Positions 24,215 to 32,818 of a stretch of 64,000 nt of DNA are shown here, piece by piece. The stretch is from Cyanobacteriota bacterium. GTDB lineage: Bacteria > Cyanobacteriota > Cyanobacteriia > CACIAM-69d. The position numbers and the translations under genes are program-made. The notes beneath the pieces were generated by a model. It was not told where the DNA came from. It was given only the letters and a program-made list of their open reading frames with translations, and did not search any database. Position 1 is the first letter of the stretch, and the number at the start of each line of letters is the position of its first letter. The DNA lies in NCBI GenBank assembly GCA_022402445.1, contig JAKRSF010000008.1, positions 372,001 to 436,000 on the forward strand, in the 5' to 3' direction.

Positions 24215-25177
24215 ATGCCCATCGCAAATAGCATCACGGACTTGATCGGCAACACCCCCTTGGTCCGCCTCAACCGCATTCCCCAGGCGGAGGGCTGCGT
24301 TGCGGAAATCGCCTTCAAACTCGAAAGCATGAACCCCTCCGCGTCCGTGAAGGATCGCATCGGAGCCCATATGGTGATCGCGGCGGAGGCGGCCGGCATC
24401 ATCGCCCCCGGCAAGACCATCCTCGTCGAACCCACCAGCGGCAATACGGGCATCGCCCTAGCCATGACGGCGGCGGCGCGGGGCTATCAATTGATCCTGA
24501 CCATGCCGGAAACCATGAGCTCCGAGCGGCGGGCCATGCTGCGGGCCTATGGGGCGCAGTTGGAACTGACGCCGGGGATCGAGGGCATGGGGGGCTGCGT
24601 GCGCCGCGCCCAGGAAATTGTCGATTCCTTGCCCAATGCCTATATGTTGCAGCAGTTCCGCAACCCGGCGAACCCGGAAATCCACCGGGCAACCACGGCC
24701 CGGGAGATTTGGGACGATACGGAGGGGCGGGTGGATATCTTTGTGGCGGGCGTCGGGACGGGGGGCACCCTGACGGGGGTTGCCCAGGTGCTCAAGCAGC
24801 GCAAGCCGAGCCTGTGGACCGTGGCGGTGGAGCCGGCCAATAGTCCGGTGCTGTCGGGGGGGGCTCCGGGGCCGCACAAAATCCAGGGCATTGGGGCGGG
24901 GTTTGTGCCGGAGGTGCTTGATCGCGCGGTGATTGATGAGGTGCTGACGGTGGCGGATGGGGATGCGATCGCCTTTGGCCGTCGTCTGGCGCGGGAGGAG
25001 GGGCTGCTGTCGGGCATCTCCAGCGGTGCCGCCATCTGGGCCGCCGTGCAGTTGGGTAAGCGTCCTGAAAATGCCGGAAAGCTGATTGTGGCCATTCAGC
25101 CCAGCTTTGGGGAGCGCTACCTCAGTACGCCGCTGTTCCAGGATCCGGACCCGATTTTGGTGGCGAATTTGTCCTAG
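24215..25177 (+). CDS. cysK: Cysteine synthase A (O-acetylserine sulfhydrylase)
   Basis: CysK joins O-acetylserine and sulfide to make cysteine, using pyridoxal phosphate. The 320-residue protein shows [12 protein letters not shown], the PLP lysine in [15 protein letters not shown], the substrate loop [24 protein letters not shown] for phosphate binding and [11 protein letters not shown]. The [11 protein letters not shown] segment is typical of CysK rather than cystathionine beta-synthase. It follows an Rrf2 regulator, and CysK is known in other bacteria to act as a CymR co-repressor, so the pairing may be functional. Confidence 0.95.
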   Translation: MPIANSITDLIGNTPLVRLNRIPQAEGCVAEIAFKLESMNPSASVKDRIGAHMVIAAEAAGIIAPGKTILVEPTSGNTGIALAMTAAARGYQLILTMPETMSSERRAMLRAYGAQLELTPGIEGMGGCVRRAQEIVDSLPNAYMLQQFRNPANPEIHRATTAREIWDDTEGRVDIFVAGVGTGGTLTGVAQVLKQRKPSLWTVAVEPANSPVLSGGAPGPHKIQGIGAGFVPEVLDRAVIDEVLTVADGDAIAFGRRLAREEGLLSGISSGAAIWAAVQLGKRPENAGKLIVAIQPSFGERYLSTPLFQDPDPILVANLS

Positions 25178-25211
25178 GGCGCGCCGCCACATTTCGCACG
25201 CCCAGCCGATT

Positions 25212-25239
25212 CACCGTAGGGGCGGGGTTTCCCCGCCCG
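25212..25239. repeat. Dispersed palindrome, CGTAGGGG family (copy 3)
   Basis: CACCGTAGGGGCGGGGTTTC followed by CCCGCCC is identical in its core to the copy at 12750. It lies 35 bp after the cysK stop. Confidence 0.65.
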
Positions 25240-25293
25240 GTCTTGCCACGCCCCTGGAACCCTTGATCTTTCTGAGGTTGCACGGGATTGGGG

Positions 25294-25379
25294 TGATCGG
25301 TGGGGGCTGGGTTGGGGTAATCGGTTGGGCTTGGTTTGGAGTGATCGGTGGGGGCTGGGTTGGGAGACCCAACCCCTAC
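25294..25379. repeat. Tandem 23-bp repeat with terminal palindrome
   Basis: TGATCGGTGGGGGCTGGGTT plus GGG occurs at 25294-25316 and 25342-25364. The second copy runs into GGGTTGGGAGACCCAACCCC followed by TAC at 25356-25379, the same palindrome as at 12117. It fills the space between convergent cysK and murI. Confidence 0.6.
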
Positions 25380-25398
25380 GGTGATGGTGGTGGTTGTT

Positions 25399-26268
25399 CT
25401 AGGCGGGGGTGCGGTCAAATTCCGGCAGCACGACCCGCTCTACCTGGGGTTGGCAACCGAGCCAGCGGGCGGCGCGCTCCTCGAAGGCGTGGCGATCGCC
25501 CGTGACGCAGAACCGGGTGGGCAACGGCGGATAGCTATTGCGCAGGTTGAGGATGCCCAATTCCTTGGCGGCGGCTTCGACCACATGGACCGCCGGATCA
25601 ATGCAGCGCACCCCCGGCGGCAGCAGCGGCTCGATCACCGAGGCCAGGTGGGGATAGTGGGTGCAGCCGTAGATCAGGGTATCGATCTGGCGATCAAGGA
25701 GGGGATTGAGGTAGGACCGGGCAATTTCGACGGTTTCCGGGGCGTCGATGCGATCGCCCTCGACAATGGGCACAAATTCCGGGCAGCCCACTTCCCATAG
25801 GCGGGCCGTGGGGTCCATTTCCGCCGCCGCTTGGCGGTAGGCGTGGCTCTGGGCGGTGGGGATCGTGGCGATCGTACCGATACGTTTGCCCTCCCGCAGG
25901 GCCGCCTTCACCGCTGGCAAAATCAGCCCCAGCACCGGCACCTCAAATTCTGAGCGCACCACATCCAGCGCGATCGCGGACGACGTATTGCACGCAAAGA
26001 CCACCATCTTCACCTGCTGCTGCACCATCCAGGTCAGGATCTCCCGGGAGAACTGGATGATTTCCTCGGGGGATTTGGTGCCATAGGGCAGCCGCGCCGT
26101 ATCCGCCAGATAAAGCAGCGATTCCTGGGGCAGTTGGCGATACAGTTCCCGCAGGACGGTCAGGCCGCCCACGCCGCTGTCGAAGACGCCAATGGGCTGA
26201 CGGCGCAGGTCCGTAATGGGCTCGGACGAGGTGCTCAGGGACGAAAACAACTCGAAGGCTTCGGTCAT
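25399..26268 (-). CDS. murI: Glutamate racemase
   Basis: MurI makes D-glutamate for peptidoglycan. The 289-residue protein has IGVFDSGVGGLTVLREL near residue 26, the first catalytic cysteine in VVFACNTSSA, PVLGLILPAV, and the second catalytic cysteine in LIYGCTHYPHL. Both cysteines are intact and the length is normal. An N-terminal extension of about 22 residues precedes the domain, so a later start is possible but no better ATG is obvious. It faces cysK with a repeat-rich gap between. Confidence 0.94.
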   Translation of the reverse strand: MTEAFELFSSLSTSSEPITDLRRQPIGVFDSGVGGLTVLRELYRQLPQESLLYLADTARLPYGTKSPEEIIQFSREILTWMVQQQVKMVVFACNTSSAIALDVVRSEFEVPVLGLILPAVKAALREGKRIGTIATIPTAQSHAYRQAAAEMDPTARLWEVGCPEFVPIVEGDRIDAPETVEIARSYLNPLLDRQIDTLIYGCTHYPHLASVIEPLLPPGVRCIDPAVHVVEAAAKELGILNLRNSYPPLPTRFCVTGDRHAFEERAARWLGCQPQVERVVLPEFDRTPA

Positions 26269-26500
26269 GGACGGGATAATCCTTTTTAACCTTGAACGGG
26301 AACGGGAGGCGACGGCGCTGCCTAACGTTCCAGATAGTCTACGGCACGATCGCGGTTTCGCCCGGTGCTGTGCCGCTGGGAGGGGCGATCACGGGTCTAG
26401 GGGCGCTTTGGTGTCTTCCTATGGTTCCCGCCGATGATATCCCTGAAGTTTGGTGAACGGCGAGGGCCGCCCAAGCGACCGCGTTGTTGAGGGGAACGCC

Positions 26501-26980
26501 TTAGAAGAAGCAACGCATCGGCGGATCGTAGCGACGGATCCCTCGGCTACCATCCCGATTGACCCAGACCACCTCCAGAATTTCTCCCTCAAGATTATCT
26601 GGCCCAAAATTCTTGGGGTTAGTGCTAAATGGTCCATTCTGAAATGGGGCTAGTGAATTGCCCTGCACGCGACGACTGCTGCGATCAAAGACCTCGCGAG
26701 CGACCCGTCCTCCCCACGCTTCAGAGGGGCGACCCGCAATGATTTGATAGCGCACCGTAACACTAGCAAGGGGCTGATCGCTGCGGTTGCTGACGGTTCC
26801 TCTTAGGACGGCGTTCTGGGATGTGCCCGCCAGTTCGCAACTCTGCACCTCAGCACCGGGACGCTGTTGCGCCAATTCAAGGGGGGCGGAATTGGAGAAG
26901 GATTTAATGAAGGGCGGCGCGGGTGCAAGGCCGAGGGAAATCGAAAGGGAGGTGACGAAAAGGGCAATGGGTGAGGCCAC
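26501..26980 (-). CDS. Hypothetical secreted protein, FxLYD-like
   Basis: The 159-residue protein starts with a hydrophobic segment (PIALFVTSLSISLGLAPAPP) compatible with a signal peptide or anchor. Residues about 45-85 form a likely beta-sandwich (VQSCELAGTSQNAVLRGTVS and LASVTVRYQII), similar in pattern to FxLYD-type domains, in which N-x-S-x-x-x-L follows the strand. The C-terminus is rich in arginine, aspartate and aromatic residues. I do not recognise a family with certainty. It stands alone on the minus strand, 232 bp beyond murI. Confidence 0.6.
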   Translation of the reverse strand: MASPIALFVTSLSISLGLAPAPPFIKSFSNSAPLELAQQRPGAEVQSCELAGTSQNAVLRGTVSNRSDQPLASVTVRYQIIAGRPSEAWGGRVAREVFDRSSRRVQGNSLAPFQNGPFSTNPKNFGPDNLEGEILEVVWVNRDGSRGIRRYDPPMRCFF

Positions 26981-27087
26981 GTAGAATACCCCAGCTTTAG
27001 GGCAGGTGAGCGTTAGCCCCTAAGTTTAGAATGCCTTAAGCGAGGGATCAATGGATAACCTTCTGGAGGTGATGGGAAGTCGTGGCC

Positions 27088-27486
27088 CTAGGGAATCTGG
27101 CAGGGAATGCCGAACCGCGCGATCGCGTCCTCGACCGGTCGGCGAGTGTAGTCCTGGGTATAAAACTCATCGCGGACGATCGCCCCATCCCACACAACAA
27201 TGTCGAGATCCATCGGCTGCGGCCCGTGGCCCTTGCGCCCCTTCACCCGCCCCAACCGCTGCTCAATGGATTTTAGATAAGCCTTGAATGCCTCAAAATC
27301 TAGGTCCGTTTCTAACCAAAATGCCCCATTCAAAAACGCACCGCAGTCCACATAATTCACCGGTTCTGTAGTGATGTTTTCGCCCTTGCCGCGAAAGTAA
27401 CCATCCGCCGTCAGAATAGCCTCCGCCCGCTGAAAATTGGCTTCCGCTTCAAAGTTGGAGCCGACCGCAACGATCGCCTGGTGCAT
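27088..27486 (-). CDS. folK: HPPK-like folate kinase (short FolK)
   Basis: FolK transfers pyrophosphate from ATP to 6-hydroxymethyl-dihydropterin, ahead of dihydropteroate synthase in folate synthesis. The start IVAVGSNFEAEANFQRA is the family's N-terminal strand-turn. FLNGAFWLETDLDFEAFKAYL and SIEQRLGRVKGRKGHGPQPM follow, then the metal-binding DLDIVVWDG. At 132 residues it is shorter than the usual 155-165. It also has GPQPMDLDI in place of the common GPRTIDLDI, so it belongs to a divergent branch. It ends the pair with the reductase 8 bp upstream, and both point to pterin metabolism. Confidence 0.78.
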   Translation of the reverse strand: MHQAIVAVGSNFEAEANFQRAEAILTADGYFRGKGENITTEPVNYVDCGAFLNGAFWLETDLDFEAFKAYLKSIEQRLGRVKGRKGHGPQPMDLDIVVWDGAIVRDEFYTQDYTRRPVEDAIARFGIPCQIP

Positions 27487-27494
27487 GGGATCTC

Positions 27495-28283
27495 CTACGC
27501 TGGACCTGTGGGGGACTTCGAGGACCGCTGGGCCTCAAAACTCGGCGCATTGCGGCCTTCCGTGGCGATCGCTTCGCCGCCATCTAGGGTCAGGATTTGG
27601 CCGGTCACAAAATCGCTCTCGATCAAAAACCGCAGCGCCTGGGCCAGATCCTCCAAATTGCCCGATCGCTTCAGGGGCACCCCCTCCGTTAACCAGGCCA
27701 AAAATTCTGGCGATCGCGATTCAATGGGCAGCACCATCCCCGGCGCAATGCCATTCACTCGCAGGCGCGGCGCAAACTCTAGGGCCGCCAATTTTGTTAA
27801 CTCTGCCAGGGATTTTTTCGCCAATAAATAGGCCGCAAAGGGATATTGATTGAACGCAATTTTGTTGTCAATAATATTCACCACGCAGCCGCGATCGCAG
27901 ACTTCGGCAAAGCGACGGATCAGGAAAAACGGCGCTTGGAAATTGACCTTAAATTGCTTTTCTAAAAGTTCGGGCGTGGTCTGGGCGATCGTCGCCGCAT
28001 CGTAGGTGGAGGCGCTATTCACCAACACCCGCAACTCCGGCAGCCGCTCTGGCCCTTGCGCCACCACCTGATCCACCAGCGCCCCCGCATCCGGCTCCCC
28101 GCTCAGATCAAAGGGGAACAGCTCGCAGGTCACCCCCAGCTCCAAAATCTCCTGCCGGGTGACCTCCGCTGCGGCGGCGGATCGGTTGTAGTGCAGGGCG
28201 ATCGCGTATCCCATCCGGGCCAGCTCCAGGGCGATCGCGCGGCCCACCCGAATCCCACTGCCCGTCACCAACGCGGTGCCCAT
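27495..28283 (-). CDS. Pteridine reductase-like SDR (FolM/PTR1 type)
   Basis: This short-chain dehydrogenase has the Rossmann motif TGSGIRVGRAIALELA with an arginine typical of NADPH-using pteridine reductases, the N-S-A-S motif (VLVNSASTYDAA) and the catalytic Y-x-x-x-K in YLLAKKSLAELTKLA. Pteridine reductases reduce dihydrobiopterin, dihydromonapterin or dihydrofolate. The frame is open to 28352, but ATG 28283 (MGTALVTGSG) is the natural start, giving 262 residues. Pairing with a folK-like gene 8 bp downstream supports a pterin or folate role. The exact substrate is not determined. Confidence 0.82.
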   Translation of the reverse strand: MGTALVTGSGIRVGRAIALELARMGYAIALHYNRSAAAAEVTRQEILELGVTCELFPFDLSGEPDAGALVDQVVAQGPERLPELRVLVNSASTYDAATIAQTTPELLEKQFKVNFQAPFFLIRRFAEVCDRGCVVNIIDNKIAFNQYPFAAYLLAKKSLAELTKLAALEFAPRLRVNGIAPGMVLPIESRSPEFLAWLTEGVPLKRSGNLEDLAQALRFLIESDFVTGQILTLDGGEAIATEGRNAPSFEAQRSSKSPTGPA

Positions 28284-28445
28284 CGGGGACGCAACCTCAG
28301 CCAAGGGACAACTCCAGGGAACGAAAGGACAACAGGGGCCGTGGGCCGTCACATTACAGTTTGTAACGCATTTCGTAACCTAGCATCGCCGGATCCGGGG
28401 GGTCAAGGGGGCCAGGTTTAGGTCAGCTTTGGGCTAGGTTTTGCG

Positions 28446-31211
28446 CTAAATCCCCCGAAATTCCGCCTTGCTGCGCAGGTCCTCTAGGATGCGATACATG
28501 TCGGCGGCGAACTGTTTCGGATTCCACAGGGGCGCGAGGCGATCGGGATTTTTGCCCGCCTCCAGCTTTTGGCGATAGGCCATCCGCAGGTCGCGATCGC
28601 GCCCGAGCCGCACGCCCCAATCGATATATTCCTCCCAGGACCAGGTGCAGCCTTCATTGTCCAGGCCCGCCGCCCGCATGAGGGAATAGCCCAGACGCGA
28701 GAAGGATTGCTCACCGATGCGGGTCACAATGGGGAGGTTGAACCACAGGGCTTCGAGGTTGTGGGTTGCGCCGCTGTAGGGGTACGAGTCCAGCAGCACA
28801 TCGGAAATCAGGTAGGCAGTGCGGTGCTCCTCCTCGCGGGCGGTGCGGGGCAGCAGGCGGATCCGGTGCGGATTGACCCCCTGGCGGCGGCATTCTTCTT
28901 GGTACAGCCCCACGATCCCTTCCATATCGCCGACGCGGCATTTGAAGAAGAGGATGCTGTTGGGGACGTGCTTGAGGATATGGACCTGGGCGGCGAGCAT
29001 TTCTGGGCTGGCCTTTTGGCCCGTGGCGACGCACAGGAAACAGACCTGATCCTCGTCGAGCCGTTGCAGTTGCCGTTGCAGTTTGCGGCTGGTGTGGCGT
29101 GATTCTAGGCCCGCGATCGCGGCGAAGGAGTGGGGCAAACGCACCAACTGTTCGACGTAGTGGCGATCGACCCCGGCGGGATGGGTGTGCCAGTCCACCA
29201 GGTTGTAGTTGTCGGGGCAGACGTGGGGGGCATCGTAGCCCAGCCAGGTGACGCAGACGGGGGCGGGCCGGTGGAGCATCACCTCCACATGGTTGAGGAT
29301 CGTGACGGAATCGAGGTCGATGAGCACGTCGAGCTGGTCCGCCTCGATGCGCCGGATCAGGTTGACATGGTTGAGGGCGGGAAATTCCGGGGTGCCGGGG
29401 CGGTAAAACTGTTCGGCAACGCGGGTGAAGTAGGGGGTGCGATCGTCGTCCGTCAGGTCGCCCGTGACGTAGAAAAACAGGTGGGGCGTAATTTTTTTCA
29501 GTTCGGCCATGATGTCGGCGCTGCACCAACCGACGGAGTGGCGGCGGTAGTGGCGGGACATGAACCCGAGCCGCAGGGGCCGATCACGCGATCGCGCCGG
29601 CCAGGGATAGGTGCGATCGCGCAAAGTCGGAAACACCTCCGGGTTGCCCTGGCGCTGCTGCTCGAACACCTGCAAAATCTGGCGGCGATAATGCTCCGCG
29701 ATGCGATTGACCAGGACCGTATTGGCGGCCACATCGTCGCGGATGTGGGGCAAATCAAAGAGGGTATTGACGTAGAGCTTGATCGTATCGCTCAGGTCAA
29801 AGTTTTCGACATTGGCCAGCAGCTCCGGCTCAATGCGGTCAAACTGCTCCCGCGCCAGCTTGCCGTCCCCCTGGTTACAAAACACCTTGACGTACATCAT
29901 CGACGCCAGAATGTTGATTGGGCCGGTGGTCACATCCCGGAAGCGGGCGGCCCACTGGCGGGCGGCGGCGTGGTTGGTGGAGAAATTGAGGATTTCGCAG
30001 CCATCCCAATGGGAGGGCAAATAGTTCGGATCGAGGGCGATCGCCCGCTCATACCAGGAAAATCCTTCGTTCTTGCGATCGAGGCCATTGAGGATACTGG
30101 CGAGCTTGTGGCAGCCGCCGGGACCGGCATGGTGGGGATCAATATTGGCCGACTGGCTCCAGGCTTGGACCGCCTCGGGAACCTTGCCCGCCCCCTCGAA
30201 GGCATTGCCCAAATTCCAAAGGATGGGGGCGCTGTTCGGATTGATCGCCAGGGCCTTTTGATACCACTCGATCGCCTCATTAAACTGCTGCTTCTTGAAA
30301 AATGCCCCGGCTAGATTCGCGATCGCCTCCACGAAATCCGGCTTGAGCTGAATGGCTGACACATAGGCATTGGCCGCCCCCTGGGCATCCCCCTGGCTCA
30401 GGCGCAAATTGCCGAGCAGTTTATGGCCCTCGGGCATTTGGGGATTGAGGCGCAGGGCCTCCTCACACAGGGCCATGGCCCCCGCCGGATTGCCCCGGTG
30501 GGCCATGATTTCCGCCTGCCGCTCCAGCAACGTGCCAAAGACCGGATGGTTGATGGTCGAGAGCAGGTCCGGATCGCGCCCCGTCGCCAGGGTGGTGCGC
30601 CAGGTGGCCGGGGCGGCGTGGGCGGGGGTGCCTTCGGGGATCGGCGGCGGTGGCGGATCCGCTGGTGCCGTGATCCCGAGGGGGGTGGGCCGCAGGGCGA
30701 TCGCGCGGCGGTAGTGGTGTTCCGCGTTGGCCAAATAATCCACCTCCCGCCAGAGGTCGCCCATTTCCAGGTGGACCCGCGCCGCATCCACGGGGCTGCC
30801 CTCATTGACGTAGCGCTGGGCATTTTCCTCGAAAACGTACTCCGCCCAGGCCACCAAATCCTGGAAATTTTTCAGCACCTCCGTCGCGCGCGGTTGCAGT
30901 TGCCGCGCCTTGCGGTAGTGCCGTAGCCCCGCCTCCAACATGCCCACGGCCTTGCAGATCAGGCCCGCAGTATTCAGGAAGGCCACATTGTCCGGCTGAC
31001 GCATGAGCGCCTCGCCCGTGAAGTTCAAGGCCCGGTTGTAGTTGCCCGTGGCATAGGCGATCGCGCCCATCCAGTGCAGGGCCTCCGGGTTTTCTGGCTG
31101 CTGCTGGAGGAATTGCTGACAGAGGGTTTCAGCCTCCCCATAGCGTTGGCCTTGGACCAAACGGGCGATCTGCTGGAGGGTCGAGGCGGACTGGGCGGCG
31201 GCGGCATCCAT
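28446..31211 (-). CDS. TPR/O-GlcNAc-transferase-like glycosyltransferase (GT41)
   Basis: The 921-residue protein has tetratricopeptide repeats across about residues 10-420 (YNRALNFTGEALMRQPDNV and NEAIEWYQKALAINPNSAP are clear repeats). From about 560 the region resembles the GT41 catalytic part of eukaryotic OGT and plant SPINDLY: LGFMSRHYRRHSVGW, VLIDLDSVT, CVTWLGYDAPH, then NSILFFKCRVGDMEGI, LLDSYPYSGATHNLEALWF and PIVTRIGEQSFSRLGYSLM. Bacterial members glycosylate proteins or act in surface glycan assembly. The target is unknown. A GT4 glycosyltransferase follows upstream on the same strand at 84 bp, which suggests a joint glycosylation unit. Confidence 0.88.
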   Translation of the reverse strand: MDAAAAQSASTLQQIARLVQGQRYGEAETLCQQFLQQQPENPEALHWMGAIAYATGNYNRALNFTGEALMRQPDNVAFLNTAGLICKAVGMLEAGLRHYRKARQLQPRATEVLKNFQDLVAWAEYVFEENAQRYVNEGSPVDAARVHLEMGDLWREVDYLANAEHHYRRAIALRPTPLGITAPADPPPPPIPEGTPAHAAPATWRTTLATGRDPDLLSTINHPVFGTLLERQAEIMAHRGNPAGAMALCEEALRLNPQMPEGHKLLGNLRLSQGDAQGAANAYVSAIQLKPDFVEAIANLAGAFFKKQQFNEAIEWYQKALAINPNSAPILWNLGNAFEGAGKVPEAVQAWSQSANIDPHHAGPGGCHKLASILNGLDRKNEGFSWYERAIALDPNYLPSHWDGCEILNFSTNHAAARQWAARFRDVTTGPINILASMMYVKVFCNQGDGKLAREQFDRIEPELLANVENFDLSDTIKLYVNTLFDLPHIRDDVAANTVLVNRIAEHYRRQILQVFEQQRQGNPEVFPTLRDRTYPWPARSRDRPLRLGFMSRHYRRHSVGWCSADIMAELKKITPHLFFYVTGDLTDDDRTPYFTRVAEQFYRPGTPEFPALNHVNLIRRIEADQLDVLIDLDSVTILNHVEVMLHRPAPVCVTWLGYDAPHVCPDNYNLVDWHTHPAGVDRHYVEQLVRLPHSFAAIAGLESRHTSRKLQRQLQRLDEDQVCFLCVATGQKASPEMLAAQVHILKHVPNSILFFKCRVGDMEGIVGLYQEECRRQGVNPHRIRLLPRTAREEEHRTAYLISDVLLDSYPYSGATHNLEALWFNLPIVTRIGEQSFSRLGYSLMRAAGLDNEGCTWSWEEYIDWGVRLGRDRDLRMAYRQKLEAGKNPDRLAPLWNPKQFAADMYRILEDLRSKAEFRGI

Positions 31212-31294
31212 GGCGGGGCAAGGGTCTCGATGCTTGGGGCGAAACGGCTAGGGGGAGCAACGGGGCAGGGTAGAGGGGGCCAAAGGCCCTGGCC

Positions 31295-32587
31295 CTAAAC
31301 CAGGGCGGGCTGGGCCGGGGCGCTCGACGGATCATCGAGGAGCGTGCTGGCAGGGGTGAGGTGGATCGGCGGGAGATTGCCGTTGGCGGCGTCCTGGATG
31401 AATTGCAGGTGGCGCGGCACCATCTTCGAGAGGGCGTAGCGATCGAGGACCGTTTGGCGGGCGTTGCGGCGCAGTTGGGCGTGGCGATCGCGATGATTGA
31501 AAACCTCATCGACGCGATCGGCAATCTGCTTCGGCGCGAAGAAATCCACCAGCAGGCCATTTTCCCCATCGCGGATCACCTCCTCCACCGGCGGCGTGGC
31601 GGACCCGATCACCAGGCAGCCCGTGGCCATGGCCTCGATGCAGGACCAGGACAGGACAAAGGGCCGCGTCAGGTAAATGTGGGCCTGGGATGCCTGCAAC
31701 ACCTGGAGGTAGTGGACATAGGGCAGGGAGCCGACGAAATGCACCCGCGACAGATCCAGGGGAATTTTGTCGAGCATCAACTGTTTGTAGGTTTGGCCGT
31801 CGGGCAGGGGCTTGCCGTAGCAGACCCGCTCGGACCCGACGATGACCACGTGGCAGTTGGGGCGGCGCTCTTGGATGTAGGCGATCGATTCAATCAGTTC
31901 CGGGAATCCGCGATAGGGCTCCATGCCGCGCCCCACATAGGTCACCAGTTCGTCCACGTGGGACAGGTCCAGATCCGGCAGCACCAGCCGCGACGGTTTA
32001 GGCACGAAAAAGTCCGTATCTACGCCGTCGTGGTGGACGTGGAGCTTGGTTTGGAATTCGGCGGGGAATTGGGCGCGCTGCCAAGCGGTGGGGCACAGGC
32101 CGCGATCGCAGCTATACAAATCCGTCAAAATCGGCGCATTTTTGATGCGAATCCGGGCCAAATCGTCCGGCGTCAGGGGGTCAGTCGGATCAAAGTCCGC
32201 ATCGGCCCCGCGCGACTTATAAAACCACTCGAAATAGCCCAGGAGCGTCGCCTCGGGGAACACGTCCTTCATGAACAGGGTCGAGCCCCAGCCGGAGTGG
32301 CCGTAGATCACATCGGGAATGAAGCCGGAACTGCGCAGGCCATCGGCGACCCGGTACATGGCCTGCCCCTGGAGGACGGCGCTTTCGAGGGTGCGGACGT
32401 AGTGGTGGGTGCCCGCATTGACATCGCGGCTGGGTTTGAAGAGCACCTTCTTCACCCCCTGGATGCGCCATTCGGGGTTTTCGTTTTTGGTCCCGAAAAT
32501 CACCTGGTTATTGGGATCGCGGCCCAGGGCCGTGGCCAGGTGGCGAAACTGGGCGGGGAAGTTGGGGTGCAAAAACAGGATTCGCAT
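31295..32587 (-). CDS. Family 4 glycosyltransferase
   Basis: This 430-residue protein starts MRILFLHPNFPAQFRHLATA, a typical GT-B N-terminal domain, with the acceptor-side GHSGWGSTLFMKDVFPEA. The second domain shows YVGRGMEPYRGFPELIE, VHFVGSLPYVHYLQVLQ, and FVLSWSCIEAMATGCLVIGS with the conserved glutamate. RDGENGLLVDFF follows. These are diagnostic for nucleotide-sugar-dependent GT4 enzymes. It is co-directional with the GT41-like gene at 28446. The sugar is unknown. The last about 30 residues are proline-rich and probably disordered. Confidence 0.88.
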   Translation of the reverse strand: MRILFLHPNFPAQFRHLATALGRDPNNQVIFGTKNENPEWRIQGVKKVLFKPSRDVNAGTHHYVRTLESAVLQGQAMYRVADGLRSSGFIPDVIYGHSGWGSTLFMKDVFPEATLLGYFEWFYKSRGADADFDPTDPLTPDDLARIRIKNAPILTDLYSCDRGLCPTAWQRAQFPAEFQTKLHVHHDGVDTDFFVPKPSRLVLPDLDLSHVDELVTYVGRGMEPYRGFPELIESIAYIQERRPNCHVVIVGSERVCYGKPLPDGQTYKQLMLDKIPLDLSRVHFVGSLPYVHYLQVLQASQAHIYLTRPFVLSWSCIEAMATGCLVIGSATPPVEEVIRDGENGLLVDFFAPKQIADRVDEVFNHRDRHAQLRRNARQTVLDRYALSKMVPRHLQFIQDAANGNLPPIHLTPASTLLDDPSSAPAQPALV

Positions 32588-32818
32588 GGCAGGGGAGGTA
32601 AAACAGGGCTCCGAGGGGGACGGGCGATCGCGGCGGGGCCACGCGCCATGGGCTAGGGGCGACCGGGGCCGTCCGGAAATGGGTGAATCGGGGCGATCCT
32701 TTGCGGTTTCTTAACAAAAGACGCCTTTCAGTGTCCCACCGAAGGGGCCGGTGGGCAATGTGATCGCGGGGGGCAGTTCTGGGGGTGATCTTCTGGGGGC
32801 GATCGCCTGGGGGATCGC

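Noticed and set aside
29130-30314. 394-residue open frame opposite the GT41-like gene
   Set aside because: It is antisense to a gene with clear TPR and GT41 motifs. High GC and HIP1 content keep antisense frames open.
31361-32656. 431-residue open frame opposite the GT4 gene
   Set aside because: Antisense shadow with low-complexity composition; the GT4 gene is well supported.
32735-32755. CCCACCG/CGGTGGG hairpin near the start of the GT4 gene as a terminator
   Set aside because: The stem is good but no T-run follows on either strand.
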